64,000 nt of DNA, taken from contig NW_026515513.1 of assembly GCF_014898815.1 (NCBI RefSeq), forward strand, positions 930,001 to 994,000, read 5' to 3'. This document shows positions 1 through 15,400 of this stretch, piece after piece. The position numbers and the translations under genes are program-made. The notes under the pieces were generated by a model. The model was not told where the DNA came from. It saw nothing but the letters and a program-made list of their open reading frames with translations, and made no database searches. This DNA is from Panonychus citri. Taxonomy: Eukaryota; Arthropoda; Arachnida; Trombidiformes; Tetranychidae. The first letter of the stretch is position 1, and every line of letters starts with the position of its first letter.

Positions 1-1370
1 TGATGATGCTGGTGAATTGACTTAAGGTTTGAAATCCATGAGATTTAAGTAATGCAAAAGATGATGAAGAGAAGATGGAAAGATGAAGAGTGGAAAAGTA
101 GAGATGATGAAAAGTTAGATGGAAGAAGATGAAGAAAAGGATTAGGAAGATGATGAAAGAGGAGGTGGGTTGATGGTTTAAGATAATAAGAGATGATAAG
201 TAAAAAAAAATAGTGATGAAAATTGATCAGGATAAAGATTTGGGATCAGATTAAATGGTAAGAAGGTGAACAAAATCCCTTCGGTGATGACAATAAGTGA
301 TGATTAGAAGATGAGATGAGAAATTATCATTTACCATTGAATTTTGAAAAGTCTTAATTAGTTTGAGATAATTGATCTTCCCTCCAATTAACAACAGTGA
401 AGATGATTATGATTATGATTATGATGAGGTAGTTGAATTTACTATCACAGTGATAATGAAACAATCACTTTGGTGGTAACGATTAAAGTTGAAGGTGATT
501 AAGTTTAGATTGGAGTAAACAATTAATTGTCAAATGATTATGTTTGATGATTAAAACAATATCACAATTTGGATTCCAATTGGTTGGAAAAATTAACTGT
601 CCTCTTAATTGTTGCTGTTGTTGTTGTTGTTGTTGTTATTAATTGTGGTGATGAAATTTTGCTTAACAATTTAACTGATAGCAATAAGATTAACATGATG
701 AAAGAGTAAAACTTATTGTAATTGATTGATTGATTTTCAAATAACGATTTGTATTGTTTGGAGTTATCCTTCAACAATCAACAGACAACACATACAATTA
801 AAACAATAGACAGACAAATTAGACAGTAGATCAGATAATGATTATGATTAAAGTTGATCAATATATTAATAGTATATATGAGAATCTCAATCAAATCAAA
901 CGATCAAATGACAATTTTGTAATTTAAGTTGATTTTAGAGCAATTTAAAGATGTAATTAGAATCACTTAAGTTTGTCCTTTGATTGATTTAATTACAACC
1001 TAATTGATTTGATTGTGGACAAAAAAGTTTCCATATTTAAAATAACACAATGGATAATAATCAAATGTTTAACTGATCAATAGTTTGAGCTCATTTGATT
1101 AATTATCGTTAATTATCCTTGGGGCACTTTAAATGAAACAACAACAATAACAACAATAAACTGTTGATAATACAAACAATTTAATGATTTGTAATATTAA
1201 TTGTTGGGGGAAAAGCGATCGCAATAGTTGAACTAATAAATTGTTGATGTTGGTCTTTCGTCGTAAACAAAGTGAATGTTTTCTGGGACTTGAAGACGAT
1301 AAAGAGGAAAATAGGAGGATAATAATGATGATAATAGTGGGAGAAAATGATAATCAAAGGAAGAGCGAGT

Positions 1371-1419
<49 letters not shown>

Positions 1420-4400
1420 ACAAAGAGAACTGTAAAAAGTTTCGATCGAGAGAAAGTAAAGAATGACGATTAAAATGCTTTTTTTCTGAGGGAAGAGAAA
1501 GAGAGAGAGATGAAGATAATGATGATGGGAGAGTGGAAGATATTAAGGGGAGAATGACGAATATAAAGACCAGTGAGAGAGAAAAAAGTTCTAACAGGGT
1601 GAGTTGCTCAATGTGAATTTTATGTTCGACGCATTTTCTCAAGCAAATGAAAAAGAATATAAATTTTCTCAGTTTCCTTGTTTCCAGAATTTTTCATAAT
1701 TTCGAATATCAATTCATCGACTTTACTATCTTATCATCATGACAATCCCTGGGACGAATAAACTCCCTCCCTGACAATTATCGTCTCATCAGAATCGATA
1801 AAGTTCTGAAAAAAATCCTAATTCCAAATTCAAAACGACTATTCAATAAAACTTTCACTCACACAGATTTAGATTGAGGCTCTCGATTAATTTAATCAAT
1901 TGTAAATTTGCATAAGCTGCTCATCCATTGGTCAGTTAATCACAAATCTCTTGTGATGATACAGCCAAACGGTTGATTGTTTGTTTTCAATTAACGTGAT
2001 TATATTGTTACAAAATTGATTTCGATCATAATTTTTATACTTAAGCCTCATTTGGCTTCACTGTTGCTTGATAATTCAATGTTTACTGAATTATCTCCTT
2101 CCACATGATCACCTTTTTTTCCCCATATCAGAAAATTCATCGAGCAATATTCTTGATTCATGATAATCAACCTTTTCCTCTTCATCATTCTCATCCTTTT
2201 CTTTCTCATGATAATCATAATTATAAGAATAAAGAAAACCTCATCCTCATCAAGATGAACAATTGATCAGAAACAACAATCATTTAATAACTTTACAGGT
2301 AATACACATCACCAGAATTCATTAGATTGATTAATTAATTTCAATTTTTCTTACTTCTAATCATCAGAGTTACTTTATCTTTTCTTGCATTGTTCTTGTT
2401 AATTGTTACCATTATCATGTAATACTTGGATAATCATTAAATATAAATCATAATAATTACATGAGAATCGAGTTTATTATAATCCATCTATTTTGATGTA
2501 TATTATTTATCTTTTGTTTGGAAATCATCATAATATCCCTGTAAGATTCTGAGGAGCGAACGAGAAGAAAATAATAATAATAATAAAAGATTATCATGGT
2601 TATGATAGGGAATTTTTTTTCAATTCTAAAATTCAAAGTGAAACAGGAAACGAAACTCAAACGATTCTAAAAGTTATTCCAATTTCCTTATTATTGTTAT
2701 CATTAGAAAAAAAGTTTTCATCTTTTGTGTTGTTGATAGAAAATGAAAATCTATCAGAAATCAATTCTTGTCATGCTTTTATCATGATAGGGAAATCAAA
2801 CTCTCTCTCTTTCGATCCCGATTCTCATCATCTCTCCATCTTCAGCTTTAATCAAACAAAGGGAGATATTTCTCTTCCCCTACCCTGATTATCCTCTTCC
2901 ACCCTGTCATCTCCATTTCTCTCTCTCTCTCTCTCTCTCCTTCTCTGGGAGTTTTGTTTTGATGAAAGGTCTCGGTGACAACGGATCCGCTCCATTTAAC
3001 TTCCACCAGCTTAAGGTTACGAGAGTGAGTTATGAGATCTATTAGAACCCACTTGAAATCTCTCCCACTCTCGTTTCCTTATTCTACCCACTCCCACATT
3101 TTCTTCATCATCTTCATCTAAACTGAAGATTATGAGGATGAGAATGAGAATGATCTCTTCTCTTTTCCTTCCATTTCTTTCATTTAACTGTTTCATTCGC
3201 GAGCTTTTTACTTGATTCCTCTTCTTTTCATCACCATCTCTATGATTGTCTTTCATTGTTTTTCTTTCGACCCCATCATCCTTTTTCTTTAATTGTCTTT
3301 GGGAAGAGCATCTTCTTCCCATCCTTCTTCTTCCTCTCATCATCATCTTGATTGTCTTCAAGTCATTAGAACCATTTAACTTGATTTGTGAGAGGGTTAA
3401 CTTTGGATTCTTCTCCTTATTCATTTCGCATTAATCCAATTATTTTTCATTCGTTTTGATTGTTTGCTACTTGACGAATTACATTTAAGTTTTTGTATCA
3501 TTTTCTCAACTTCTAGTGAATTAATTGTTCGCAATTGTCATTCTTCAAGTTCAATTGACGATCATTAAGGCAATTTATATAATTTAGTTTTCTTTTTCTA
3601 AATGATTAATATTCAATTGTACATAAATATTGGATGGAGTAAAAAATTGTTTCTTTTCATTATTGTAACATTTATCAATCAAAATCTTCATCAATATCAT
3701 AAAGTCATGATGCGCCTTAATTGTTGATTATCATCGAGTTCCTGATTAGTGTTTCATGATATTGATGAAGATGATGATTAGTTTTTCCTTTTTGTTTCAA
3801 TTAACAAAAAAAACAAAGTATTTACATAAAGTTTGGTGTTACAATGAGATGATTGCTTTTCCTTTGATCAATTGTTTCACTTTAATTGTTTCCAAGTTTT
3901 CATATTGGTCATTGATTAATGATGAATTCAATTTGATTGTCTTCCAGGTCAGTTTGTGTCTTAATTGTTGTGGCTTGTGGTCAATTCAAATCGGTAACAG
4001 TTTAGGTTTTAAGTTGTTCCCTCTTATAGTATTAGTTAGTTAATTGTTCACCTTTGTCTGGCTCCTGTTGATTTATTTTTTTAATGCACTTAAATTACGA
4101 TGAGTCCTTAATTGTTCAGTTAAATTGGTAAGACAAATTTACATTTACAAGAGATAGTATTTAAATAATTATAATAATAATAATAGTTACTTCAAAATAT
4201 TAATACATTCAGTGGATCTTAAATTGTGACGATAATTTTGTTTTAAATTGTTTTTTGTTGTTTTCTTTTGATTAACAATGGCTAAATTTGTGTGTGTTGA
4301 TTTGATTTTTGTGACTTTTGATGCTCAATTAAAAAGTGAGCAAATTAATTTACAGTTTTTGTTTTTTTTCCTCTTTTTCAACACCATAAGCAGATAGTCA

Positions 4401-4969
4401 ATATACAGTGTATATAAGATTGGATTGATTAACCTTTCAAATTTGACAACTTTGATGATGTTTTCATCACTTTCATCATATAAGGACAACAGAGGTGTTC
4501 ATATAAATCAAAGTTTTCAATTATGGAGGATTGGGAATGAGTGGATGAATTGGTGAATGAGTGAGTTTTCAAGGCGAAAGGGTGAGTGATTTATAAAGAG
4601 AGAGAGAGATAGAGAGTGGACGAAAGGGGAAAGGACAGAGAGCTTAAGGTACTTTAGTATATGGAAAACATATCAAGATTTGTGTGTTTGTGTAGTTGCT
4701 TTTCTTTGACTTTGGACAACTTGATAAACAGAGATAATGGAAGGAAAATATTTCTTTCTTTTTGGACGGTAACTGGACGTTTTTGTGGATTATTTGTTTC
4801 CAAGATTCGTAAAATATACATGTGAATGGGAATTCCAGAAACGAAAAAAATAATCGAGTTAAACGATGAAAAATTTAGGAAAAGATGATTTTCAGTCAGT
4901 GAAAAAAAAGAGCAGAGTTGATTCCTTGGAGAAAAGGTTCCTATGGTTGGAACTTTTTGTTTCTTAGAA
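1..4969. other. Repeat-rich region without a recognised gene, including the ROCK 3' flank
   Basis: No open frame here resembles a known protein; the short frames are AT-rich or translate GA/CT repeats. The region holds GATGAAGA-type purine repeats (1-330), a GTT/GTTGCTG triplet run (about 608-640), a long (GA)n tract, a (CT)n tract (about 2919-2939) and many copies of TTAATTGTT (3.4-4.2 kb). The part just below 4970 is probably the ROCK 3' untranslated region, because the ROCK stop codon is at 4970-4972 on the minus strand. Distal regulatory DNA or non-coding RNA cannot be excluded. Confidence 0.6.
1374..1416. repeat. (GA)n microsatellite
   Basis: A nearly perfect GA dinucleotide run of about 40 bases. 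It is one of several GA/CT tracts of 20-60 bases scattered through non-coding parts of the window. Confidence 0.95.
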
Positions 4970-7900
4970 TCATTTTGCAGCATATCCTCCTTTCTCAATC
5001 TTTTTTCTTAATTTGGAAACCCAATATTGTTGTTCCTCTATTGTTCCAGCCAATAATAGTAATTCTTTGGCGCTATTTGGATCATAATTAACTTTACATG
5101 GAGCTATTTTCTCCTCTGTAATATGCTCCCGGTGAACCTTGACACGGCATCCTAGAAATGGTAGAAAAAGGAAAAGAGAAAATATTAGGAAAGAAAAAAC
5201 TTAACAATCGAATCATCTATCAACAAACAGTTAGAACAAAAAAATAAGCTTCACAATGACAAGAGCTGAATTTTTGATGATATTTTCGAGTCACTTGTTG
5301 TCAAATTAAGATGATAACGTGTATTTATAAATACAAAAACGTACTTCGACATTCCAATGCTGATGGAGGCTTGAACATATGCCAAAGTGGTTTAGGACAA
5401 ACTTCACAAGTTGTAGGCATGTGATAACTGATAGGAATAAAATCATGTCCTTTGTGCTGTTCCACTCCTGATTGGGGAAGCTAAAGATGAGAGAAGAGAG
5501 AGAGAGAGAGATTAGTAAATAATGTAATTAAGTTCTGATATGTTTTTACAAAATCATGATTGATAACTAGGGTGTAAAAATTCAAGTGAAAATAAACATG
5601 AGTATTTCCATGTAATTATTATAAACATCAAAGTAAATGTCTAATTGTCAATGTTAACCAGTTGGTTATAGTATTCATGTCAAAATATAACAAATAAAAA
5701 CTATTATGATTAATCAGTGATGATAATTATATGTATCATGATAATTATGTAAGTCTAATTAAGAAGCATAAATGTTCAATTTAAAGGAAAAGGGATAACT
5801 ATTAATAATTAACATCTAAGAATAAGTATTTACAGTTATTTGTCAGCTAATGGAAAAGTTCATAACCTAGAAAAAAAGATGAGAAACAAAATAATGACAA
5901 GTTCATTCACTTTAATCTCATGTCTGAAATCACTAATCTGTTATGTCTGTTTGCTGAATCTCAGCTGAAAAAAAAATATCTCGAATAGTTTGAGAGATTT
6001 TTAAAAAAAAATAAGTTCCTCGTATTGATATCATGTAATTCACACTGAGACTTTAGATGGTATCTTCATTGCTTTAAATGTTCATGAGTTCATAGACATA
6101 TAACATCCAGGAATTAGGAAATTGATTGAAAAACTAAACAAATTCACACAGTTGAATTGAAATTTTACCTCTTTTTGTAGTTCCGGTGGTGTTGAATCAG
6201 TTGGCTTCCTGCTTTCACCTTCACCAGCATACAAAAGCTACACAATTAAGAGAAAATAATTATAGTGATTAACAATTAATAATATCATTTTACAATATCC
6301 ACCAAGTGAATGTAAAAATTGACAAGAGAACGTACTTGAAATATTCTGGGTATTTCTTTTCCATCGGCACGAATGACATCTCCTTGAGTAACAGAACGAA
6401 CATGAAACAATTTACTAAATTGTTAGAAGAGAGAAAGAATAAAAAAACGTAAAGATTTTAGAAATTAATAACACTCGAAAGAGAGAATTGCTAATTAGAT
6501 TGGCAATAAATTCTCCTAACCTTAAATCTAAGATAAGCGCTGGATCAGCTTTGGCCTTGTCGGCCTCGTTGTTATAAAATATGATCTTTCGACTTGAAAC
6601 GACAACATATTGCTTTCTCCAACCATATCTTTTGATATTCTGCTTATTCGGTATTGAAAGCCAACCCTGTAAACGCATGTTCTCAACGTCTTCCGAATCA
6701 TTATTAACCAAAGATAATTGACTTGAATGAAGATCAATGGTTGTTATAGATTCTCGGTGGCATATTTGCATTCGAAGATTTTCAATCTCGGAATCTTTTG
6801 AGTCAACTTCCATTTGTAATTTAATCTTTGCTTGATTTTCTTCATGAAGGGAAGCCTGAAGTTCTGATATTTCCTTCTGGAATCGAGCGACCATTTGGTT
6901 GTACTTTTCCCTTTCCTACGAATAGACAAATTAACGATAGAAAAAGAAAGAAAGATTAATTAGTGTGTATAAAGATAATTTTCTAGTAAGAAAATAGACA
7001 AGGAAAAAGATCGATCAGATTGTTGATCAGGTTAATTATCTAAACAAACCATCAACAGTAATATTGGCAAAACCATAGGAAACTAGAAAGAGAAACAAAA
7101 TAACCTTTTTCCTATTCTCCTGTCAGCAAGAAATTACTATTTACTAAGGCGGGAATCACATAGACACATCAATGAACTAATGAAAATTATTGGAGGTACA
7201 AAAAATTGAAGGATAGTAAGATAATTAAAAGTGATTCTTCAATTAAAAATTAAAGGTCATCTAACGTAACTATTTCAATAGATTTTCCCTTTGCTTATTA
7301 GTTTTCACATGGAAAAAGCTAAAAACTCATTAAAGTATACAATTATAGTTATTGAATAAGATTGAAAGAGTTAATTGATTGCCAATACTGTTGTTGTGGC
7401 AGCAACAAGGGTAGATTAATTGAGCAAATAATGCTAATTATATAATAATAATGATCATGGTTAATGAGTAATCATTATCCTTGAATCAATCCATACTTGT
7501 GTCAGGTCTTGTTGAAGCTTCCTACACTCTTTCTCTTTCTTTCGGAGTTCAGTTGAGCTTGATTTGTTTTTCTTTCCACCGATATTGGCGATATCTTTAC
7601 GAGTCATGATTTCCTCCAATTTATGGACAGCCTAAGATGAAATAGAAGCAAAAAAGAAAACAATACAATCAATAAGACGATAATATAATCAATCAATTTC
7701 ATCATCATGAGAAAAAAAGAAGATAAAAGTTTAGTATCATGTTAATAATTAGTGTATGAGTAAGAAAAGAGTTTAATTAACAACAACAGTTATTAATCTT
7801 TGTTTGTTTCTTCATTTGAAATGTTCATTTTTATTACCTGAGTCTTTAGGTCTCGCTCCCGTTTCAATTGTTTCTGAAGGAGAGCCAATTCCTCTTGGTT

Positions 7901-10900
7901 GGTACTATGGTTTTTGATATTGTTTATTTCTGAATGAAGGGAAAAAAAAGAAATACATTTTAATTAGATTAGATTAAGTTTTATTGTTATTTGTATTGTC
8001 TCTTGTTTAGTTAATCGTATGAAATAAAGCTTCCGATTGTATTGTAACTGGACTGACTTTGAATATGTACACAAACACATGAAACCAGAATCAAGATTCA
8101 TTTATATCTTTTACTTTTCTCTCTACTTTGCAAGATAAAAAAAGAGACCATTAATTGGATAGTAAAGTAGAAGATGATGAAAAAGACTTTGAAACTAGTT
8201 TGGCGATGATGATAAAAGAGAAAAGAGAGAGAGAAGATGATGATGATGGAAACAAGATAATCTATTCTTTCAGTAAATAATAATAGTACCTGGTATTTTA
8301 CCAGAAAAAAAGTAGAGTCCGCTACAGTTAATGTTATTGTTGTTGGTTATTTGGTTGTGGTAGTGGTGGTGATGGTGTAAGCTTTGAATTCTCAATAGTT
8401 AGAAGAGCTAACCTGATCTTGGCGGAGGAAAAATGCTTGAGAAAACTTTGACCCACCAGCTATTTATCAATACAAATTGTAACAAAGTAAAACCTTTTTT
8501 TTTCATCTTCATTTCTCTCATACAACCTACAACCTTACACATTGTAAATATAAACTTTGCTTCTGAAATTTATTGATTAGATGATTGTTGATGAATAAAA
8601 ACGGAAGTAAACATAATTTCAACTATTTCGATTACCTTGTCAATAGTAATATAAAAAAAACAGACTAATCCAACATTGAAATTTGCTTGAGGGATCAGAG
8701 GATCTTGAGAAAACAATTAAAAAAAAGACTAAGAGAAATTACTTGAAACTATAACATAGGAAAACCTTGAAAAATGTCAAACTAAATGTCAAACCGAGAG
8801 TGATGATAATGATGACAACAAAGATGGTAGATGATTTCATCTTACTAAACTAAATGGTCCAAATAATGTTTTGCTAAGATTAACAGTTTTGTTTGCAATG
8901 AAAATGGTAACAAAAGTTTAAGAATTCAAATTGAGAAATTTGAATTAACATACCTTGTTGCATTTGGTGAATCTTGGCAGTTAAATCATCTTTATCAAGT
9001 TCCAGAGATGAAATTTTCTTGAGAAGTTCACTTTCTTTCTCCTTGGTCTTATTTAATTCAGATTCTTTGAAGATAATATCTGCTTCGAGACGTCTCTCAA
9101 GTTCTTGCATCTCAAGATCCCGAACTGCTTTATCCTTTTCCAGATCAGCTATTAACACATTAAGTTTATCCAATTTACCGGTTATTATATTCCTGTAATA
9201 GAAAAATAAACGATAATACATATTAATCACTTTGATAGGAAAAAAAAACTTTACACCGAATATAAATATTGATTGGGATAGATAAATCAACTCTTAATGA
9301 GTTAATTAGTATTGATATTTTTTTTCTCTTCTATTATGATTAGCAAAAAATCTAACTTTCTTCGTAAGAAATTTTTTGTCAATCATAATAGGTAAATGAT
9401 GATATCAATTACAATTTCAAGTAACATGAACTACTTTGTTGGTACTCTGGTTACAAATCTTATCCTCTTCTAACTGAACTTTCAAATATTAATCATTATT
9501 AAGAATTGAAATTGTAAGTAATAATAGAAACGCTTATCTGATGTTATATTGAATGAATTTTGTTCGGGTGGGGAGATTCAAAGGTAAAAACGTACTTTTC
9601 CTCCATGTAATCTAATATGAACTTTTGCTTCTCATCGATTTCATCTTTTAAGTGTTTCACTTGAGTTTTATAAAGTGAGGTAAAGTGTTGCTGATCGTCC
9701 AATTGGGCTTGTAAATCTTTCATTTGAAGGTTAATTTCGGATCGGTGAGATTCCATTTTGGCTAAATCATCTTCAAGTGTTGATTTAATTTCCTTATAGT
9801 CACCCAATTCTTTAATCAATTGCTGTTCTCGTGACTTTAATTTGCTTATCTCTTCAGTCGACTCTCTGACCTCCGTGTGTAGGGAATTTCGTTTTATCGA
9901 TTCATCTTCTATTTGAGCCTTCAAGGCTCGAACTTTCTCAATTTCTTGTCTATATTCTCCTTGTAGTTTCTGGAAATGTTGATTTAATTGCCGATGTTCA
10001 ACGTTTAACATAGATAATTGTCTTTCTTTCTCTTGAATCACAGAGTCCGCTTTTTGACGTAGACCTTTTTCCTCGTTGAGTTTTGATTGTAAAGCTAAAG
10101 GGAAATAAAAATAAAACAATTAAAATAAAGTTCAATTTAACAGATAAAATCGATCAATATCATTGCTAATTAATTAGCAAATTCTTAAATCTATTGTTTA
10201 CTTACATTGGTAAGATTCAAAGTTGTCATTATTTGTTGAGTTAGTGTTTTCTATACACAGAGATTGATTTTTCTGGGACAATTTACATTGTAAGTTTTTA
10301 AGCTCCAATTTAAGCATTGAATGTTCCTGTTGTGTGTTTTTTTTTTGGAAACGAAAAGATTAAATTAGTTAATTAGCTGAAAGAGTAATTTTTATAATAG
10401 AAACTTACTTTCTCTAAACTATTAGACTTTTCTGTTAACTTTTGGTTATTCATAATTGTCAATGCTTCTTTTTGTCTAAACTGTTCCAACTCATTCTGGT
10501 AAGATTGTGTTCGAACTGAAAAGAAAAGGAGAATAGAAAAGATTTAATTAGATTTAATTAGTATTAGATTTATATTTAACTATCTCTTTGTTTTTAAATC
10601 AAAAACAAACCTTCAAGCTCCTTTGCTATTGAATCTGCTTGAAGCCAAGCAGTTTCGAGTTGACCTTTGAGTGAAGTTATTTCTTGTGAATGATTAGAAA
10701 TAGATGATTGTAAATTGTTGACATCATCTCTTAATTGTTCAATATATTGATCCTTATTATTACAGGAAGATGTTAAATCAGCTTGAACTTTTTTCAATTT
10801 GGACACAATTTCCATTTCACATTTATATTTATCATTAATAATTGTTATCTGTTTCTCTAAGTTGACAATCTTTTCATTGGAATTTTGAACAGTTTGGTTA

Positions 10901-12374
10901 AGCTTTGATCTTAAATTTTGTTCTTGTTCTAATTTGGTCCATAATTCGTTATTCTTATTCTCTGCTTTCCTTTTAGATTCTGTCTCATGGTCTAAACGTC
11001 GTTGAGTCTAAGAAACAAAATAATAATAAACATAAGAAAACAAAATTAGAATTGAAAAAAACACGTCAAGATTATCCCACCATTCAATCAAATTTAGATC
11101 AATATTAATCACCACCAGTAATTAAAATCGATTAAATGTCAATTACCTCTTTAAGATCATGTCTTGTAACCGTCAAGCTCCTTTCCAAGTCTAATTTCTC
11201 ACTTCGTAAAGAGTTGATGTTATCATTTTGTTGACTTAGATTGTCCAGTTGGGATAATGTGACTCTGTAGACAAGTAATAAAAAAAGATCATCAATCAGT
11301 TAACTTGGTAATTAACATGCACGGTAGAAACAATTGCTGATCAAAACTAATTGACACAGGGTCACGTATTAAATGAATTAATTATGATATTAAATTACTA
11401 GAATTGTGAAAGACCATATTAACTTCTAGAAAAATAATTAACAGGTATATGATTTCAAAAGGTAAATCAGTGAGATTAAAAAACAATTATACAAGAATCT
11501 CATCTCAAGTTAAGAATTGCGTTCAGAAATAAAATCACTTCAATTTGATCATCAAAATGATAGGAAAATTGGACAATAAGTCTTAATGTAGAGATCAAAT
11601 TAAATAAAGGAAATAGTAGTTATTATAATGTGAAAACAAGGAATCTCAATAAACTTATAATGGGTTACATAGTAAAAAAGATACACAGTCAATAGAAAAC
11701 AAGAAATGAAGCTTATTATCGTTGGAAGAAAAAAAAAGTTGGGAACGTTTTTCTATTTCTCTTTTTTTATATTCTATTCCGAGAGATTATAATGTATTTT
11801 CCAGTTCCAAATGCTTTAGTTTCCCATCATCTTATTACATAACAAGAAAATGCATGTTACTTGTTAGAGTAATAGTCATAACATTGTACTACTTTAGGAT
11901 GAGAAGGGAAGATAAAGCAAATCAAATCAAATGAATAATCTAAATACTGTAAATGTTAATTAACATTGAATGAATTGAATGATTTAAAGTAAATAAATGA
12001 AGCTCAGGCAAAGTAAGAAAAAAAAACAAAATTAACGACTATTATAAGTTCAAAATCATTTAAAATCAACATGTGAATGTAATAAATTAATGTGGTAGTA
12101 AAGTGTCAACAGAAACGGGAATAAACTTTTTCTTGTCATGTATTGTTGCATATTCGATAATAAATAAAGTGAATGATATATAAAAGTGAATCATGAATGA
12201 ATTTTACAGAGTCATCTTATAATTCAGGTGAGTAAAGAAGTTGGTTTTTTTTACGACAAAACGCCTTCGAGATGGAGAAGAGGAATAAGAACTTTTTGAA
12301 AATGGAAAAATACCTGTGAAGATTAAGTAAATTCCTGTGACTAAGGTTGCGTGAATATTGCATGAGTTCCGTAA

Positions 12375-12441
<67 letters not shown>

Positions 12442-15400
12442 AAGAGATGATTGAAGGAACGAGAAAAGAGAGACGAAGAGAGGGAAGTTAAAGGTAGAAT
12501 CACAAAGAAAACGAGTTTACATATTCCAAGAGTTGCTCCCTGATTACTCCATCTAATCCCTACTGTTTGCATTTTCCCACCAGTAACCAGCTCACTCACC
12601 TTTCTCTTCCCTCCCTCTAACTCACTCACTTTTTTTCCATCTTGTTTACTCTTTTTAACCCTCCTTCTCTTCTTAAAATTATCCCTCTCCACCCTGAATT
12701 CATCTATTCTCTTATGCTCTCTCTTTCTTTCTTCGTCATCTCCATCTTTTCATTTATTAAAGATGCTTTTCCATTCTTTAAACATGATGGAAGAGAAAAA
12801 GAGAGAGAGAGAGAAGAGGTAGAGGGAGTACGAAAATTGTTGGATAAAGGAAACCGTTAGCAGATGAGCAGGTAAAATGAAGATGATGTAAGAAGAAGGT
12901 AGTGGTTGGGCTATCAATGGGCAAGAATATCAAAAGCTAAATGGGACGTAAACGTTTAATATACTATTGAAAGATAATGATGATAACAATAAGAATAATG
13001 ATAAATAACAATTATCATATTTGACAAGAAAACAAAATAATCAAAAATAATTTTACAAAGAAAAGATTGACTCGTGATAATGAGGAAAGAAACAATAAAA
13101 AAACTAACAGTGGACAACAAGAAAACATAGTACTAAGTTAGTAAGAATGAAGCAACTGGTGTTTTCGTTTATTTTAAGTGCAATGATGATGATTAACTTA
13201 ACTGATCATCTTTTTCTCTTTCTTTTCTTCTTTCTTTTAGTCTGCTTTTTTTTTGTTTCCTTCTATCATGTTTATCTGTTAGTTGTTTCAGTTGTTAAAA
13301 AGTGAGTTAAGGGAAGATGAAAAGATGAGGATGATGAGGATGAAGCATAACTAAAATGTCGTTGAAATTATTCAGACTTCACCTGCTCATCATCATGATT
13401 GTTGAACTTGAATTTCAAGACGATTGTATTATAATCTTGATAAGAAATAATCAAGATAACTGGACATTACATTCATTATTTAAATAACAAGAGCTTAAAA
13501 AAAACTAAATCAACAATTAACAACATGATAATCAAAATGATTATTATTAGGAATCAATTTTACTTTAGAATACCAGAATTACCATCAATAGAAATTAACA
13601 TTCTATGATTAACTAAAGATGGTGGATCACGCAAATTGATAAATTTGATTATCACAAAAAACAAAATATTTAACTAATAATTCAGATTAATATGACAATC
13701 ATTTGACAATCAGTTAAATAATCTCTTTACTGATTAACCAATTAGGGAGATAATCAATCATGCTGGTAATCACAATAATAACAATTAGTATGAGGGATTG
13801 TCAAAGTGATGAGATGATATTATTTTTCATTTTACAATAAAAAGTTGTAATCATCTGATAATTGTCTATGCACCTAAATAAAGGTAACAATTAATTGAAC
13901 AATCAATTAATATACTAAAGGTAATTAACATAGAGGGAGAGAGAATGAGAGAAGTGAATATTCAACAAAAAGAAAACCCCTGAACTGAGAGGAAAGAATT
14001 AAAATTGATGAATGAAAACGAAATCAACGTACCGATAAGCTTTTTCTAATTCATCATTTCTAGTTCGGGTTTTCTTGAGTTCTTCTTGTAAAACCTCGAT
14101 CGTCTTATTACCATCATTAACCTGTGAGAAAAAGAAAGACGATAATTAATTGATTTTCATCCGATTAGAGAGTAAATTTAAATTGTTCAAACATCGAACA
14201 AGCATCTCAATAGAAAAGGTAATAGATGAGTAGATGATCATTTTAGCTTAATCATCATTAGTGAGAGAGGCTCATGGAAATTATGTTCATGAGAACAAAT
14301 AAGGAAGAAAAAGGGAATGATGATGATGATGATAACAAGGGATGACAAAGAACTCACCAATTCATGACTTATCTTGGATGAACATCTATTTGATAAAATT
14401 TGATAATCACTAGAATATGTGAAACCAACGAATGGTAAATGATTTCCAGCGAAAGCTTTTGATGAGGGAAAATCTTGAGCTGGTTTTTCATTAGATTCAA
14501 ACTCGTCAAAGTGACTGGTATCATCATCGCTAATCAATTCAGGAACAACCGGAGGAATACCTGTGAGAGTTAACAATCAAAACAGAAGAAGAAGAAAAAA
14601 AAGAAACAATAAGATTAATAATCAGTTAAATTCAATTGTTACAACTTACATTCACGTATATTATCAAAGGTCCATGTGTCATTTGCAAAAAAGGGATGTC
14701 TTTTAATGGCATCAACTCCATCACGACCTAAACGTTTCTCTCGATTCTCCAGAAATGAACAGATCAAATGTTTGGCTTCTTTTGATATTTCAAAGTCAAT
14801 CGGAAAACTGAGTGATTCTTTGTGATTCATTATTTTACCATAAGTACCAACCAATGAGTCAGCATAGAAAGGTGTATCTCCTATTAAAATTTCATAAAGG
14901 AAAACACCAACTGACCACCAATCACATTCACGGCCATAACAACTACCCCCGCCTTGAGATTCTAATACTTCAGGTGAAATATAATCTGGTGTTCCTACAG
15001 CTGAATCACCTCGTACTAGACCATCTTCATCCATTCTCATGCAAGCACCAAAATCGGCTAATTTAAGATGACCATATTTATCGAGTAACATGTTATCTGG
15101 TTTAATATCTCGATGGACAAATCCCATGGTGTGAATGGCATCAACTGCTAATACAACCTCAGCACAGTAAAATTTTGCCCATTTCTCTGGTATATCATAA
15201 TTACTCATCAATGTTACTATATCCCCTCCAGGCATATAATCCATCACCATATATAAATATTTACTGTCCTGGAAGGCGTAATGTAACTAAATAGATATTG
15301 AAAAGATAGAGTGAAAAAGAGAGAATTGACTCATTATAAGCATAGATACATGTATATTTATATGTAAGAGAAAAAGTGAGAACGAAAGAGAGAAAAAGAA

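Noticed and set aside
1181..1642. 153-codon open frame on the minus strand
   Set aside because: It translates a GA/CT microsatellite and flanking low-complexity DNA into Ser/Leu repeats; no family similarity.
3017..3424. 135-codon open frame on the minus strand
   Set aside because: Purine-rich simple sequence giving K/R/E/D-rich residues, with an equally long frame on the other strand.
12204..12692. 162-codon open frame on the minus strand inside ROCK intron 6
   Set aside because: Runs through the (GA)n microsatellite; the ROCK exons on both sides join in phase without it.
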